Source: Candidatus Litorirhabdus singularis (GTDB lineage Bacteria; Pseudomonadota; Gammaproteobacteria; Pseudomonadales; Halieaceae). Taken from it: a stretch of 64,000 bases of DNA. Positions 30,524 through 40,274 of the stretch are shown in pieces. The stretch is taken from positions 1,054,001-1,118,000 of the forward strand of contig NZ_SHNN01000002.1 in NCBI RefSeq assembly GCF_026262625.1. The letters run 5' to 3'. A program made the translations under genes and the position numbers. Under the pieces are notes generated by a model. That model saw only the letters and a program-made list of their open reading frames with translations. It was not told where the DNA came from and ran no database searches. Positions within the stretch are counted from its first letter, which is position 1; the number at the start of each line of letters is the position of its first letter.

Positions 30524-30532
30524 CTGGAAGCA

Positions 30533-31246
30533 TCAGTGAACATGGAATAGCTCCCGACTCTTGAGCGGTCGGTCCCCAAGATGCTGTCGCAATGCCTCAC
30601 GCATAAGCCGCTTGGCGCAGCGCCGCGCCGGCAGGTCAAACTCCCCCGCGGACCAACGCAGCAAGTCATCGCCGCCGTAGCGTGACGCTCTAGCATGTCC
30701 TGCAGGCGCGGCTCGGGTGAGGCCATAATCAGGGTGAAACTGGTAATGCTCACCACTCTGTATAGGCTCTCCGGACTCACCATCAACGTCCAGCTCAAAA
30801 CCGTAACCCAGTTCAATTAACAACCGGTATTCGAATTCCCGCAGACAGAGATCAAGCTCTGCGCCCTGGGCGAGCTGCTGCAAGACCTGTTCGTAAAGCG
30901 TAAACAACACCTCATTGGCGTCTTCAGGCTGTAACAAGCGCGCCAGAATTTCATTGAGGTAGAGACCGCAATACAGCGCCTTGCCGACCAATCGAGGCGC
31001 TGCCAGACGTGATTCACAGGCGGTAAGATTTTTAAGATCGCTGCGACCGCTCCAGGAGCAAAGAATTGGGGTGAATGGCTGCAGTAACGCACTCATGCCA
31101 CTGCCGCTACGCTTGCCGCTGCGTTTGGCGCCCTTGGCAACCACCGCTACGCGGCCGTGGTCGCGCGTAAACAATTCCACCAGCAAACTGGTGTCGCGCC
31201 AAGCGCGCGTATGCAGTACCAAAGCTGGTTGCAACACTACCTTCAT
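30533..31246 (-). CDS. recO: DNA repair protein RecO
   Basis: The 237-residue protein loads RecA with RecR at single-stranded gaps. The N-terminal OB-fold begins VLQPALVLHTRAWRDTSLLVELFTRDHGRVAVVAKGAKR (two adjoining segments), followed by a helical C-terminal domain with GLYLNEILARLLQPED. It sits 14 bases after era on the same strand, its usual position. Confidence 0.93.
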   Translation of the reverse strand: MKVVLQPALVLHTRAWRDTSLLVELFTRDHGRVAVVAKGAKRSGKRSGSGMSALLQPFTPILCSWSGRSDLKNLTACESRLAAPRLVGKALYCGLYLNEILARLLQPEDANEVLFTLYEQVLQQLAQGAELDLCLREFEYRLLIELGYGFELDVDGESGEPIQSGEHYQFHPDYGLTRAAPAGHARASRYGGDDLLRWSAGEFDLPARRCAKRLMREALRQHLGDRPLKSRELFHVH

Positions 31247-31260
31247 AGGACCGGTCGCTA

Positions 31261-32160
31261 TTAATCCTCATAGCCCAGGCTGCGCAGAGCCCGCTCGTCA
31301 TCAGACCACCCGGATTTCACTTTAACCCATAGCTTGAGCATAACTTTACTATCGAACATCAGCTCCATATCGCCTCGCGCCTCGGCACCGATACTGCGCA
31401 ACCGACTCCCCTTGTCGCCAATGATAATTTGCTTCTGTCCGTTACGCTCCACCAAAATCAGGGCAGAGATATGCAGGATTGCTCCCGCCTGCTTGAATTC
31501 CTCTATCTCGACCGTAGTCGCGTAGGGCAGCTCATCGCCTAGCTGACGCATTATCTTCTCTCGGACTATTTCTGCGGCCATGAAACGTTGACTGCGGTCC
31601 GTAATCTGATCCTCTGGAAATAGGTGCGCTGCAGCAGGAAGCAGCGCGGTAATCTGCTCTTCGAGTGGCACAAGATTATGACTGCCCAACGCAGATATGG
31701 GCACGATGGCAACAAAATCTGCCTTTCCCGACAGCTCCTGAATATGCGGCAACAGCTCCCCTTTATCGGCCAGCAGATCGACTTTATTGATCGCCAGCAG
31801 CATGGGCACACCGCTATTGCGAACCTGCTGCAACACCATCTCGTCTTCGTCCGTCCAGGCGGTACGGTCAACCACCATTACGGCCACATCGACATCTCGG
31901 ATGGCGCTGGTTGCGGCACGATTCATATAGCGATTAATCGCTTTTTCAGCGCGCTGATGCAAACCCGGCGTATCGACAAATAAAATCTGTACCGGACCCT
32001 CTGTTTTGATCCCCAGTACCTGATGGCGTGTGGTTTGGGGTTTGCGAGAGGTAATGCTGAGCTTCTGCCCCAACAAATGGTTAAGCAGCGTCGACTTACC
32101 GACATTGGGGCGTCCGACAATGGCGACGTAGCCGCTGCGCAGTACTTCAGCCTCCGACAT
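31261..32160 (-). CDS. era: GTPase Era
   Basis: The 299-residue GTPase binds 16S rRNA and aids 30S assembly. It shows G1 ([12 protein letters not shown]), G3 (DTPGLHQ), G4 (AINKVDLL) and a C-terminal KH domain ([19 protein letters not shown]). Its start overlaps the end of rnc by 14 bases. Confidence 0.97.
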   Translation of the reverse strand: MSEAEVLRSGYVAIVGRPNVGKSTLLNHLLGQKLSITSRKPQTTRHQVLGIKTEGPVQILFVDTPGLHQRAEKAINRYMNRAATSAIRDVDVAVMVVDRTAWTDEDEMVLQQVRNSGVPMLLAINKVDLLADKGELLPHIQELSGKADFVAIVPISALGSHNLVPLEEQITALLPAAAHLFPEDQITDRSQRFMAAEIVREKIMRQLGDELPYATTVEIEEFKQAGAILHISALILVERNGQKQIIIGDKGSRLRSIGAEARGDMELMFDSKVMLKLWVKVKSGWSDDERALRSLGYED

Positions 32161-32842
32161 TCAGCTGCTCCAGCAGACTGGCAGCTGCCGCCTGCTCTGC
32201 GCGTCGCCGACTGGAACCATCCCCTGTCGAGGTCGCACCAGAGCCAGCGAGTTTGCAGCGTACGCTAAAACGTTGGTCATGATCTTCACCCACTACCTCC
32301 AGCAACTCATATTCGGGCAACTTCTCACCACGCCCTTGCAGGTGTTCCTGCAAACGGGTTTTGGCGTCTTTGCTGACGCCAGGCGCAACCGCGCGCACGC
32401 GTGACTCAAACAGCTGTAAAATCAGTTTACGGCACTCGGTTTCATTCTGATCCAGTAGCAAAGCACCGAAAATTGCCTCGAGCGTATCCGCAAGAATAGA
32501 ATCACGCCGATGGCCACCACTCTTCATTTCCCCCGCTCCCAGGCGCAGATAACTGCCCAGGTCCAGCTCGCGCGCCACCTCTGCTAACGTTTCTCCCTTA
32601 ACCAAAGCCGCGCGCATTCGGCTCAATTCACCTTCCCGTGATTCCGGATAGCGCAGGTAAAGCTCGTGGGCAATGACATGATTTAGAATCGAGTCGCCCA
32701 AAAACTCAAGCCGCTCGTTATTACGGGCACCGCAGCTGCGATGAGACAGCGCTCGATCCAGCAGTTCCAAATCAGAAAACTGACAGTTCAGTTTCTTCAG
32801 TAGGGCGCTAATAGAACCAGCAGGCATAGCGGCCCTATTCAA
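32147..32842 (-). CDS. rnc: Ribonuclease III
   Basis: The 231-residue enzyme cuts double-stranded RNA in rRNA and mRNA processing. The signature is [13 protein letters not shown] and the second acidic site is [14 protein letters not shown]; a C-terminal double-strand RNA-binding domain ([14 protein letters not shown] and [16 protein letters not shown]) follows. It overlaps both neighbours, so era, rnc and the DUF4845 gene are translationally linked. Confidence 0.97.
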   Translation of the reverse strand: MNRAAMPAGSISALLKKLNCQFSDLELLDRALSHRSCGARNNERLEFLGDSILNHVIAHELYLRYPESREGELSRMRAALVKGETLAEVARELDLGSYLRLGAGEMKSGGHRRDSILADTLEAIFGALLLDQNETECRKLILQLFESRVRAVAPGVSKDAKTRLQEHLQGRGEKLPEYELLEVVGEDHDQRFSVRCKLAGSGATSTGDGSSRRRAEQAAAASLLEQLNVGG

Positions 32843-33203
32843 TCTCGAATTTCAGGTTGTCAAACATCAACACAGCATCTATACCATCGAACAGCGGAGT
32901 CCGGTCCTCATAACTTGCATCAATAATAATGACGCGTTTTTCACGATACACTTTCACATCTTTGACCGTTATCGCCTCTATTTGATTGGTAATGAAGGCA
33001 TTGGTCAGCTTTTTCTGAACTTCACCCAACGACATCGAAATATTCGACGAATCCACAACGCTTTGGACTGTTGCCTGGACACTGCGCCCCTCCATATAGG
33101 TCGGCGCAAGGCGCAGCACCACCGTCAGGAAAAAGGCAAATAGCAACATAGCGACCAGTGCTTGGAGAACCGATACACCGGCCTGGCTTTTTAGTGATGT
33201 CAT
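32835..33203 (-). CDS. DUF4845 domain-containing membrane protein
   Basis: The 122-residue protein has one N-terminal membrane span (VSVLQALVAMLLFAFFLTVVL) and a small periplasmic-type domain with TYMEGRSVQATVQSVVD and YEDRTPLFDGIDAVLMF. Genes of this family sit between lepB and rnc in many gammaproteobacteria, as here. The function is unknown. The N-terminus resembles a type IV pilin-like hydrophobic helix, but no prepilin cleavage motif is clear. Confidence 0.85.
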   Translation of the reverse strand: MTSLKSQAGVSVLQALVAMLLFAFFLTVVLRLAPTYMEGRSVQATVQSVVDSSNISMSLGEVQKKLTNAFITNQIEAITVKDVKVYREKRVIIIDASYEDRTPLFDGIDAVLMFDNLKFEIE

Positions 33204-33224
33204 GACGATATCTCCGCTATAACT

Positions 33225-34064
33225 TTATTGAATCGCGCCTACGCGTGAAAAGCTTGGCAGGCTCAAAAATGAATCCCAGTGCATCCAGATAGCAAACGCC
33301 TTACCGACAATATCGCCCTCGGGCACCTGCCCCCACACTCTGCTGTCACTACTATTATCACGATTGTCACCCATCATGAAATAGTGACCTTCGCGAACTG
33401 TGACAGCAAAATTATCGTTAGCACGCGCCATATCGGTGCGAATCTCATGCTCGACGCCGCGCAAGCTCTCCTCAATCAGACGGAAACGGGGACGGGATGG
33501 CGGCAATTGCGCCAGCAGCTTTTGCTGTATCTCTTCTCCGTTGACGAACAAGCGTTTGTTCTCATAGCGAATTTCATCACCCGGCAGACCAATAACTCGC
33601 TTGATAAAATAGGTATCGTTCATATGCGGAGGGAAAAACACCATCACATCACCGCGCTGGGGTTCATTCAAGGCCATTACCTTGGTCCGCACCACCGGCA
33701 ACCGGATGCCATAGGTGAATTTATTGACGAGAATATAGTCCCCGACCTGCAGCGTGGGCACCATGGATGAAGAAGGTATCTGAAACGGTTCTACCAAAAA
33801 CGAACGCAACACAAAAACCACAAACAAAACTGGAAAGAACGATTTGGCGTACTCGACCAACAACGGCTCGCGTTCAATTTGGCCGGCGCGCTGCTGATAT
33901 TCCTGCTGCTGCGACGAACTACTGGCCTCGCGTTCCGGATAGGAGCGCTGCAATTCACTCAAGCTACGCGCCCGGCGCGGCGCCAACAGCAAATAGTCAA
34001 ACAACCAGATCAGTCCGCTGCCAAATACCAGCATTACCAATATCAAAGGAAAATCTATATCCAT
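33225..34064 (-). CDS. lepB: Signal peptidase I
   Basis: The 279-residue inner membrane protease removes Sec and Tat signal peptides. The catalytic serine is in PSSSMVPTLQVGDYILVNKF, and the catalytic lysine in YFIKRVIGLPGDEI; the MMGDNRDNSSDSRVWG box is present. Two N-terminal hydrophobic spans are seen. It lies 15 bases after lepA. Confidence 0.96.
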   Translation of the reverse strand: MDIDFPLILVMLVFGSGLIWLFDYLLLAPRRARSLSELQRSYPEREASSSSQQQEYQQRAGQIEREPLLVEYAKSFFPVLFVVFVLRSFLVEPFQIPSSSMVPTLQVGDYILVNKFTYGIRLPVVRTKVMALNEPQRGDVMVFFPPHMNDTYFIKRVIGLPGDEIRYENKRLFVNGEEIQQKLLAQLPPSRPRFRLIEESLRGVEHEIRTDMARANDNFAVTVREGHYFMMGDNRDNSSDSRVWGQVPEGDIVGKAFAIWMHWDSFLSLPSFSRVGAIQ

Positions 34065-34079
34065 ACCAGGATCTCGTTA

Positions 34080-35876
34080 TCAGTCTGACATCAACACCGC
34101 ATGAAACGCGGTCTGGGGTATCTCAACACTTCCCACCTGCTTCATACGCTTTTTACCCGCTTTCTGTTTATCCAAAAGCTTGCGCTTACGCGAAACATCG
34201 CCACCGTAGCACTTGGCCGTGACGTTTTTGCGCAGAGCCTTCACGGTTTGCCGAGCTACGATCTTGCCGCCTATAGCCGCCTGAATCGCCACGTCAAACA
34301 TTTGCCGTGGAATCAGCTCCTTCATCTTCTCAGTAACAACTCGGCCGCGGCCCATAACCTGACTGCGATGCACAATCACAGCTAGGGCATCAACTCGCTC
34401 ACCGTTAATCATCAAGTCTAGCTTAACCAGATCAGCCGGCTCAAAACGCACAAAGCTGTAATCCAGCGACGCGTAACCGCGACTCACTGACTTGAGACGG
34501 TCAAAGAAATCCATGACTACCTCGGACATCGGCAGCTCATAGGTGAGTGAAACCTGTTGTCCCAAAAACTGCATATCCTTCTGCACGCCGCGCTTATCAA
34601 CGCACAAGGTAATAACATTCCCCAGATGTTCCTGCGGTACCAGAATATTGGCCTGAACTATGGGCTCACGCATTTCTTCAACTTCGCCCGCATCCGGCAG
34701 CTTAGACGGGTTATCGACGCTCAGCACCCTGCCGTCCTTATGCAGCACCTCATAGATTACCGTGGGTGCCGTGGTGATCAGGTCGAGATCGTACTCGCGC
34801 TCCAGTCGCTCCTGGATTATCTCCATATGCAGCATACCGAGAAAGCCACAGCGGAATCCAAAGCCCAGCGCATCAGAGCTTTCAGGCTCATAGAACAAGG
34901 AGGCGTCATTGAGTGTTAACTTGGCCAATGCCTCGCGAAAATCCTCGTAATCGTCAGAGGAGATAGTGAACATACCCGCGTAAACCTGTGGCTTAACTCG
35001 CAGAAACCCAGGCAGTGCATCGACATCCGGTTGACCCGCGTGGATGATCGTGTCACCCACCGGAGCGCCATGAATATCCTTAATACCCGCGACAACAAAC
35101 CCCACCTCACCTGCCTGCAAGATGCCCGTTTCCTCACGCTTGGGAGTAAAAATACCTACGCTATCGATACCATGGGCGCGGCCAATGCTCTTTGCCACGA
35201 TCTTATCGCCCTTGCGCAAAACGCCGTTTTTGACGCGCACCAGCGATACCACTCCCAGGTAGTTGTCGAACCAACTATCAATAATCAGGGCCTGTAACGG
35301 CGCCTCTCGATTACCCTCAGGCGGCGGTATATGCTGAATCAGATACTCAAGCGCTTCCTCAATACCAAGGCCCGATTTAGCGCTGACCTCACAGGCTTCC
35401 TGTGCGTCAATGCCAATAATTTCTTCAATCTCTTGCTTAACCCGCTCCGGGTCAGCCTGTGGCAGGTCCATTTTATTGAGGATTGGCAGCACCTCGAGGC
35501 CCTGCTCTAACGCCGTGTAGCAATTGGCAACGGACTGAGCTTCGACACCTTGCCCGGCATCAACCACCAGCAGCGCGCCTTCGCATGCGGCCAACGAGCG
35601 TGAGACTTCATAGGAAAAGTCGACATGCCCCGGCGTATCAATAAAATTGAGCTGATAGGTCAAACCATCCAACGCCGTATAGTCGAGCGTTACACTCTGC
35701 GCTTTGATGGTAATGCCGCGCTCGCGCTCGATATCCATGGAATCGAGAACCTGCACGTCCATTTCTCGCTCAGAAAGGCCCCCACACACCTGTATAAAAC
35801 GGTCTGCAAGAGTCGACTTCCCGTGATCGATATGGGCGATTATCGAGAAGTTGCGGATTAGATCCAGATTGCTCAC
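34080..35876 (-). CDS. lepA: Elongation factor 4 (LepA)
   Basis: The 598-residue ribosomal GTPase has G1 ([16 protein letters not shown]), G3 ([16 protein letters not shown]) and G4 ([13 protein letters not shown]), and the LepA-specific C-terminal domain ([21 protein letters not shown] in two pieces). I start it at a GTG (35876), which gives the family length of about 599; the ATG at 35939 would add 21 residues of no known counterpart. A TACAAT -10-like element lies at 35972-35977 on the minus strand, so lepA may have its own promoter after mucD. Confidence 0.94.
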   Translation of the reverse strand: MSNLDLIRNFSIIAHIDHGKSTLADRFIQVCGGLSEREMDVQVLDSMDIERERGITIKAQSVTLDYTALDGLTYQLNFIDTPGHVDFSYEVSRSLAACEGALLVVDAGQGVEAQSVANCYTALEQGLEVLPILNKMDLPQADPERVKQEIEEIIGIDAQEACEVSAKSGLGIEEALEYLIQHIPPPEGNREAPLQALIIDSWFDNYLGVVSLVRVKNGVLRKGDKIVAKSIGRAHGIDSVGIFTPKREETGILQAGEVGFVVAGIKDIHGAPVGDTIIHAGQPDVDALPGFLRVKPQVYAGMFTISSDDYEDFREALAKLTLNDASLFYEPESSDALGFGFRCGFLGMLHMEIIQERLEREYDLDLITTAPTVIYEVLHKDGRVLSVDNPSKLPDAGEVEEMREPIVQANILVPQEHLGNVITLCVDKRGVQKDMQFLGQQVSLTYELPMSEVVMDFFDRLKSVSRGYASLDYSFVRFEPADLVKLDLMINGERVDALAVIVHRSQVMGRGRVVTEKMKELIPRQMFDVAIQAAIGGKIVARQTVKALRKNVTAKCYGGDVSRKRKLLDKQKAGKKRMKQVGSVEIPQTAFHAVLMSD

Positions 35877-36032
35877 TAGGCTGAAGCCTGCTATTAGTTG
35901 TCGCTTGGGCCCGGCTACGTTGCGGATTGCCTCTGGCAACCCCCTACGACCCCAAGTCAGGAAAGGGCGCGATTGTACCCGATTGCAGATACAACCGCTA
36001 TTGCCTCCCCGCTCAACTACGGCACTTGGCGG

Positions 36033-37424
36033 CTACTCTAACTTGAGCCCGATAAAGAGCGGAGAACCGCGCCGGATAAGCCGCAGCGGCGTTGATTTTC
36101 CAGGCTTTATCTTGTCCACGGCCCGCACAAAGGCTTGCACCGAATTGATCGGCGTAGAGCCAACCAAGGTAATCACGTCGCCGGCCTGAATACCCGCACG
36201 CTCGCCGGCACCCCCTGACTCCATCGCAGCGACAACCACACCGCCAGAAATACCCCAACGCGTTTGCAACTCTGCATCAACCTCCCTGACTTGAAGACCC
36301 AGTCGAGAGCCTGACTCGGCTTCCGCTGCTGCTAGCGCGATACTCGGTTTTTCGTCAGCATCAAGGCCTCCGACCTTCACCTTGAGCGTTTTGGAACGAC
36401 CGTCGCGGATAACCTCCACTCGCGCTTTGGTGCCTGGCGGCACCAGCCCCACCACATGCGGCAGATCAGTAGAGGTAGGAATTTCAATACCGTCAAAGGT
36501 GACGATGACATCGCCCGCCTCTATACCAGCCTTGGCCGCCGGCCCATCGGGTTGCAATTGTGTCACCAGTGCACCGCGCGGCCTGTCCAGCCCAAACGAC
36601 TCAGCCAAATTTTTGTCCACATCCTGGATCGTGACACCCAACCAGCCACGGGTCACCTGACCGGTCTCACGCAGTTGCGTCACTACGTTGTGCACGACAC
36701 TGACGGGAATCGCAAAAGAGAGTCCGATAGAACCACCACTGCGGGTGAATATCTGTGAATTGACTCCCACCACTTCACCTTCAAGATTGAACAGCGGGCC
36801 ACCGGAATTACCCGGGTTGATCGCCACGTCGGTCTGAATAAACGGCACGTAATTGTCATTGCTCTCATTGGGCAAGCTGCGTCCCTTGGCACTGACGATA
36901 CCGGCGGTTACGGAATAGTCGAGCCCAAAGGGCGAACCAATTGCCAACACCCATTCGCCTACTTGCAGCTCTCCTGGCTTACCCAACTTAAGCACAGGCA
37001 GACCGCTGGCCTCCAGCCGTAACAAAGCAAGGTCGGAACGCGGATCCAGCCCCACGACTTCGGCGACGTACTCGCTCCGGTCCGTAAGTCGCACAATAAT
37101 ACTGCTGGCACCTTCTACTACATGATTGTTGGTTACCACATAGCCATCTTCAGAAATAATGAAGCCGGAACCCATCGACTGCCGCTGTTGCTGAGGCGGC
37201 CCACCACGAAACTCAAAGAAACGGCGTAAATATTCAGGAATTTCCTCCTCGGCACGCGCGTCAGATACCTGCTGATCATATTCGACCAGAATTTTGACTA
37301 CCGCCGGGGTGTTCTCTTCTACGATAGGCCGAAAATCCGGCAGTAACACCCCCGTTGCCAATACCTGACTGACAGCCAACACATTAACCAATACGGCGAC
37401 AATGGCCCAACGCATACTTTGCAT
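36033..37424 (-). CDS. mucD: Periplasmic serine protease, DegP/MucD type
   Basis: The 463-residue product has a signal peptide (WAIVAVLVNVLAVSQVLA), a trypsin-like domain with the triad in NNHVVEGAS, DPRSDLALL and NPGNSGGPLFN, and two PDZ domains. It degrades or refolds damaged envelope proteins. The start is the ATG at 37424, with AGGAG eight bases before it; the frame is open to 37529 but overlaps rseC. In Pseudomonas the same gene in the algU operon is mucD and dampens the sigma-E response. Confidence 0.94.
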   Translation of the reverse strand: MQSMRWAIVAVLVNVLAVSQVLATGVLLPDFRPIVEENTPAVVKILVEYDQQVSDARAEEEIPEYLRRFFEFRGGPPQQQRQSMGSGFIISEDGYVVTNNHVVEGASSIIVRLTDRSEYVAEVVGLDPRSDLALLRLEASGLPVLKLGKPGELQVGEWVLAIGSPFGLDYSVTAGIVSAKGRSLPNESNDNYVPFIQTDVAINPGNSGGPLFNLEGEVVGVNSQIFTRSGGSIGLSFAIPVSVVHNVVTQLRETGQVTRGWLGVTIQDVDKNLAESFGLDRPRGALVTQLQPDGPAAKAGIEAGDVIVTFDGIEIPTSTDLPHVVGLVPPGTKARVEVIRDGRSKTLKVKVGGLDADEKPSIALAAAEAESGSRLGLQVREVDAELQTRWGISGGVVVAAMESGGAGERAGIQAGDVITLVGSTPINSVQAFVRAVDKIKPGKSTPLRLIRRGSPLFIGLKLE

Positions 37425-37455
37425 CGATACTCCTATCAATAACATCCAAGAAAAA

Positions 37456-37920
37456 TTACAGTCTGACGGGGCCCGCACGGCCCAATAACCGAGGCTGGTG
37501 ATCACGGTTATTACGGTGCTTCCAGGCATGCAACCGCACTAATAACAGCCCGCTCCCAAACCCGGTCGCCGCACCCAGGCCTGCAGCCAAATCACCCGCT
37601 GCCACCGGAAATAAAAAATCGCCGAGGCTGGCACCGCCCAGCAGGCACAGTAGCGGCAGCAGATAGACCACGAAGGATCCTTTAACAACCACCTGCTCGG
37701 GTAATTCAAAGCGAACTTCTTCGTTCAATTGCAACGGCGGCTCTAAGGCCTCCGCCACAGGTACCCTGACATAATTACTGCGCCCACTGCCCATTTCATT
37801 CAGCAAACCATGACCGCAGCCTTTGCGAACAGCGCAGTTGCCACAGGTAGTCGCACGAATAGTCTCAACCCACAGCCCGTCATCTTCGAGCGCTACAATA
37901 CGACCGGTTTCAGTCAGCAT
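37456..37920 (-). CDS. rseC: RseC/MucC family membrane protein
   Basis: The 154-residue protein has an N-terminal cysteine cluster (TTCGNCAVRKGCGHGLLN) and two membrane spans (FVVYLLPLLCLLGGASLGDF and AGLGAATGFGSGLLLVRL). The family includes RseC, which helps keep SoxR reduced, and MucC, which modulates sigma-E. The start at 37920 overlaps the stop of rseB by 11 bases. Confidence 0.9.
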   Translation of the reverse strand: MLTETGRIVALEDDGLWVETIRATTCGNCAVRKGCGHGLLNEMGSGRSNYVRVPVAEALEPPLQLNEEVRFELPEQVVVKGSFVVYLLPLLCLLGGASLGDFLFPVAAGDLAAGLGAATGFGSGLLLVRLHAWKHRNNRDHQPRLLGRAGPVRL

Positions 37921-38860
37921 CAGCGACCTCCCACACAATGGAATCTGCAACCATGCGCGCAGTATTCACCGGCACTTCGCCAATCACGGTTACCAATACT
38001 GGGCTAGCCTCGATTTGCATACCGCGTGAATAGGCTGAGGTTCCGCCCTGTCGCGCAAGGCCCTCTCCGAGTTCAACAGAACCCTGCAGCGACTCCAGAA
38101 ATACGCTAAACACCGCGAGTCCATCAGTAAAGGTTTGCTCGTGAGCATTATCGTGATGGCTGGTTGGCGCAAACCCTTCCGGTACCCAGCCAACCAGCCA
38201 TGCGCGCACCGCTGCAGCAGGCGTCTTCGGCCCTGGGGGCTGGGGATGGTCGGTGTGATGAACCACTTCTACTTCGGTACCGGCAACAGCAGGGTTCGCC
38301 AACCCGAACTGCACATCAGCAAACTGAAAGCGCTCCAGCGTACGCCCATCTTGAGCCATCGTCTGGCTTTTCAGCAGCAGGCCGCTTTCCGTATCCAGTG
38401 CCATAAGGTAGCCATAGCGAAACATATCGCGGGGTAAAATTTGCAGCACCTGAGCAGTGCGACCCGCGACCAGAATTTCACCACCCAATTTCAATTTGTA
38501 GTGCGCGGCCATGCCGCAATCTTCAGCATCACCACCAAAGGCCAATCCCAGACGCACTAGTTTGCTGCCGGGATGAATACAATCCAGTGGGTGTTCGGTA
38601 CGCATTACACTGCCACCGTCGCCGGTCAGGCGAGTAACGTGCGCCGTCTCGGCACTGTCAGTCACCTGATGGCGAATACGCAGGGTCTGCATTGAACTGC
38701 CGTGCTCGTAAGTAAAAACGCCGCTGTAGCTCACTTCCTGCAGGCTGTGCGACATTTTATCCAGCCACTGTCTTGCTGCCAGGTCTTGCTCGTTGCAATC
38801 GGCGGCAGCCGTATTGCCGACAAAGCCAAGCAGCAATAGCAGAGCGAGCAGTCGCGACAT
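37910..38860 (-). CDS. rseB: Periplasmic regulator RseB/MucB of the sigma-E pathway
   Basis: The protein has a signal peptide (MSRLLALLLLLGFVGNTAAA) and the LolA-like RseB fold (QWLDKMSHSLQEVSYSGVFTYEHG split across the domain start). RseB binds the periplasmic part of RseA and shields it from DegS-type cleavage. Three in-frame ATGs exist (38908, 38881, 38860); I prefer 38860, just after the rseA stop, since it gives a clean signal peptide. About 316 residues. Confidence 0.9.
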   Translation of the reverse strand: MSRLLALLLLLGFVGNTAAADCNEQDLAARQWLDKMSHSLQEVSYSGVFTYEHGSSMQTLRIRHQVTDSAETAHVTRLTGDGGSVMRTEHPLDCIHPGSKLVRLGLAFGGDAEDCGMAAHYKLKLGGEILVAGRTAQVLQILPRDMFRYGYLMALDTESGLLLKSQTMAQDGRTLERFQFADVQFGLANPAVAGTEVEVVHHTDHPQPPGPKTPAAAVRAWLVGWVPEGFAPTSHHDNAHEQTFTDGLAVFSVFLESLQGSVELGEGLARQGGTSAYSRGMQIEASPVLVTVIGEVPVNTARMVADSIVWEVADAD

Positions 38861-38867
38861 CAGCCGG

Positions 38868-39503
38868 CTAGTCCTGTGCATCAACCGGGAAACTGGCAAC
38901 GCGCGCATATGGCATCATGCCCTGAGGCGTGTTCAAACTGGCTGCATCGGTATGCGGAACCAGATAACGTTGCAGGCGCTTGCGGGCTATTTGATCGTAA
39001 CCCACTGCGACAGCAGGCTGAGCCACCACCGTTTGACCGCCAAAGCTGGCGGTCATAGCGGCACCGCCCAGCGCATTAACCGGTCCCACTGTAGAGACCT
39101 GATTGGCAATTTGCTGACTGCCGACAGCATCGGCAGCATCCGGACCAAGGCCGTAAAATTGACTAACTACCAGCACCACCGCAAAAACGGAGGCTGCAAC
39201 AGCAAAGCTGGCCAGCGGTCGCAAAGCTGTGCTCACAAAACCTGACCCGGCGTTTGCTGATTCTACGTCCGACTCTCCATCCAACCCTGCTGCCACGCCG
39301 TCGGCAAATGCCAGATCGGCGAATTTTGGGCTCAACAAGGCCGCATCGCGGTCACCGCGTACCACAGCTGAGGCACCGTGCATGCGCGCCCAGGCACTAC
39401 GCAACTCGCCTGCATCGCTGTGTTTCAGTAACCGCTGCAGCTCCAACTCGTTAGCTTCGTCATCCATCAGTGCCGACAGCGACTCTTGCATACGCTCATT
39501 CAT
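38868..39503 (-). CDS. rseA: Anti-sigma-E factor RseA/MucA
   Basis: The 211-residue inner membrane protein has the N-terminal sigma-binding domain (ESLSALMDDEANELELQRLL), one membrane span (LASFAVAASVFAVVLVVSQF), and a periplasmic tail. It holds RpoE inactive until proteolysis. GGAG precedes the ATG. The C-terminal segment ending ARVASFPVDAQD resembles MucA-type ends. Confidence 0.94.
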   Translation of the reverse strand: MNERMQESLSALMDDEANELELQRLLKHSDAGELRSAWARMHGASAVVRGDRDAALLSPKFADLAFADGVAAGLDGESDVESANAGSGFVSTALRPLASFAVAASVFAVVLVVSQFYGLGPDAADAVGSQQIANQVSTVGPVNALGGAAMTASFGGQTVVAQPAVAVGYDQIARKRLQRYLVPHTDAASLNTPQGMMPYARVASFPVDAQD

Positions 39504-39522
39504 TCATTTACTCCTTCTAACA

Positions 39523-40113
39523 CTACAGTACTGGTTCACCCTGCAGCTGTGCCTGAACCTGTTTATCGATAGCTTCCCGTGCTCGGAAGATACGCGAACG
39601 CACGGTACCTACCGGGCAATCCATAATTTCTGCGATATCCTCGTAACTCAGACCATCAAACTCACGTAAAGTTACAGCCGAACGCAAATCATCCGGTAAT
39701 TCGTTGATCGCTCGATTGACCACCGCCTTTAGCTCTTCACCAAACAGCGCATTTTCCGGATTTTCAAGATCTCTTAAGGCGGAACCGCTGTCATAATATT
39801 CGGCATCTTCTATTTCTACATCACTGCCCGGGGGACGCCGACCGCGCGATACCAGGTGATTCTTGGCGGTATTAATAGCAATCCGATATAACCAGGTGTA
39901 GAAGGCACTATCACCACGAAATCGTGGCAGCGCCCGATAGGCTTTGATAAAAGCCTCCTGCGCGACATCCTGGACCTCATGACTGTCCTGAATATAACGC
40001 GATATCAAGCCAAAGATCTTGTGCTGATACTTGAGCACCAGCAGATCGAACGCTCGTTTGTCGCCAGCCTGGACTTTCCGGACCAGTTGCTGGTCGCTAT
40101 CACTTGCGGTCAA
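39523..40113 (-). CDS. rpoE: Extracytoplasmic sigma factor RpoE/AlgU
   Basis: The 196-residue sigma factor has region 2 (AFDLLVLKYQHKIFGLISRY and DSAFYTWLYRIAINTAKN) and region 4 (LREFDGLSYEDIAEIMDCP) nearly identical in style to AlgU. It directs the envelope stress response. The start codon is TTG at 40113, with AGAGGAG eight to nine bases upstream; no in-frame ATG precedes it and the N-terminus aligns with AlgU. A consensus sigma-E promoter lies 25 bases upstream, indicating self-activation. Confidence 0.96.
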   Translation of the reverse strand: MTASDSDQQLVRKVQAGDKRAFDLLVLKYQHKIFGLISRYIQDSHEVQDVAQEAFIKAYRALPRFRGDSAFYTWLYRIAINTAKNHLVSRGRRPPGSDVEIEDAEYYDSGSALRDLENPENALFGEELKAVVNRAINELPDDLRSAVTLREFDGLSYEDIAEIMDCPVGTVRSRIFRAREAIDKQVQAQLQGEPVL

Positions 40114-40137
40114 TCGCCACTCCTCTCCATGTAACAG

Positions 40138-40165
40138 TCAGATAACCGTGTACACAAAAAGTTCC
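40138..40165 (-). promoter_or_regulatory. Sigma-E consensus promoter of the rpoE operon
   Basis: On the minus strand GGAACTT (40159-40165) and TCTGA (40138-40142) are separated by exactly 16 bases, the textbook sigma-E/AlgU -35 and -10 pair. Predicted start of transcription lies about 15-20 bases before the TTG start of rpoE. This indicates positive autoregulation of rpoE-rseABC-mucD. Confidence 0.88.
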
Positions 40166-40274
40166 CGCAGCGACGACTGAATTGACCATTGAGGCCTGAT
40201 TTCATACTACAATGACCATCTGTAAGTAATTGACTAACATACACTATTTAGCCAACTGAGGCAGCATCTAGACC

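Noticed and set aside
33279-33770. 163-residue frame antisense to lepB
   Set aside because: Shadow of lepB, which is certain from its catalytic motifs.
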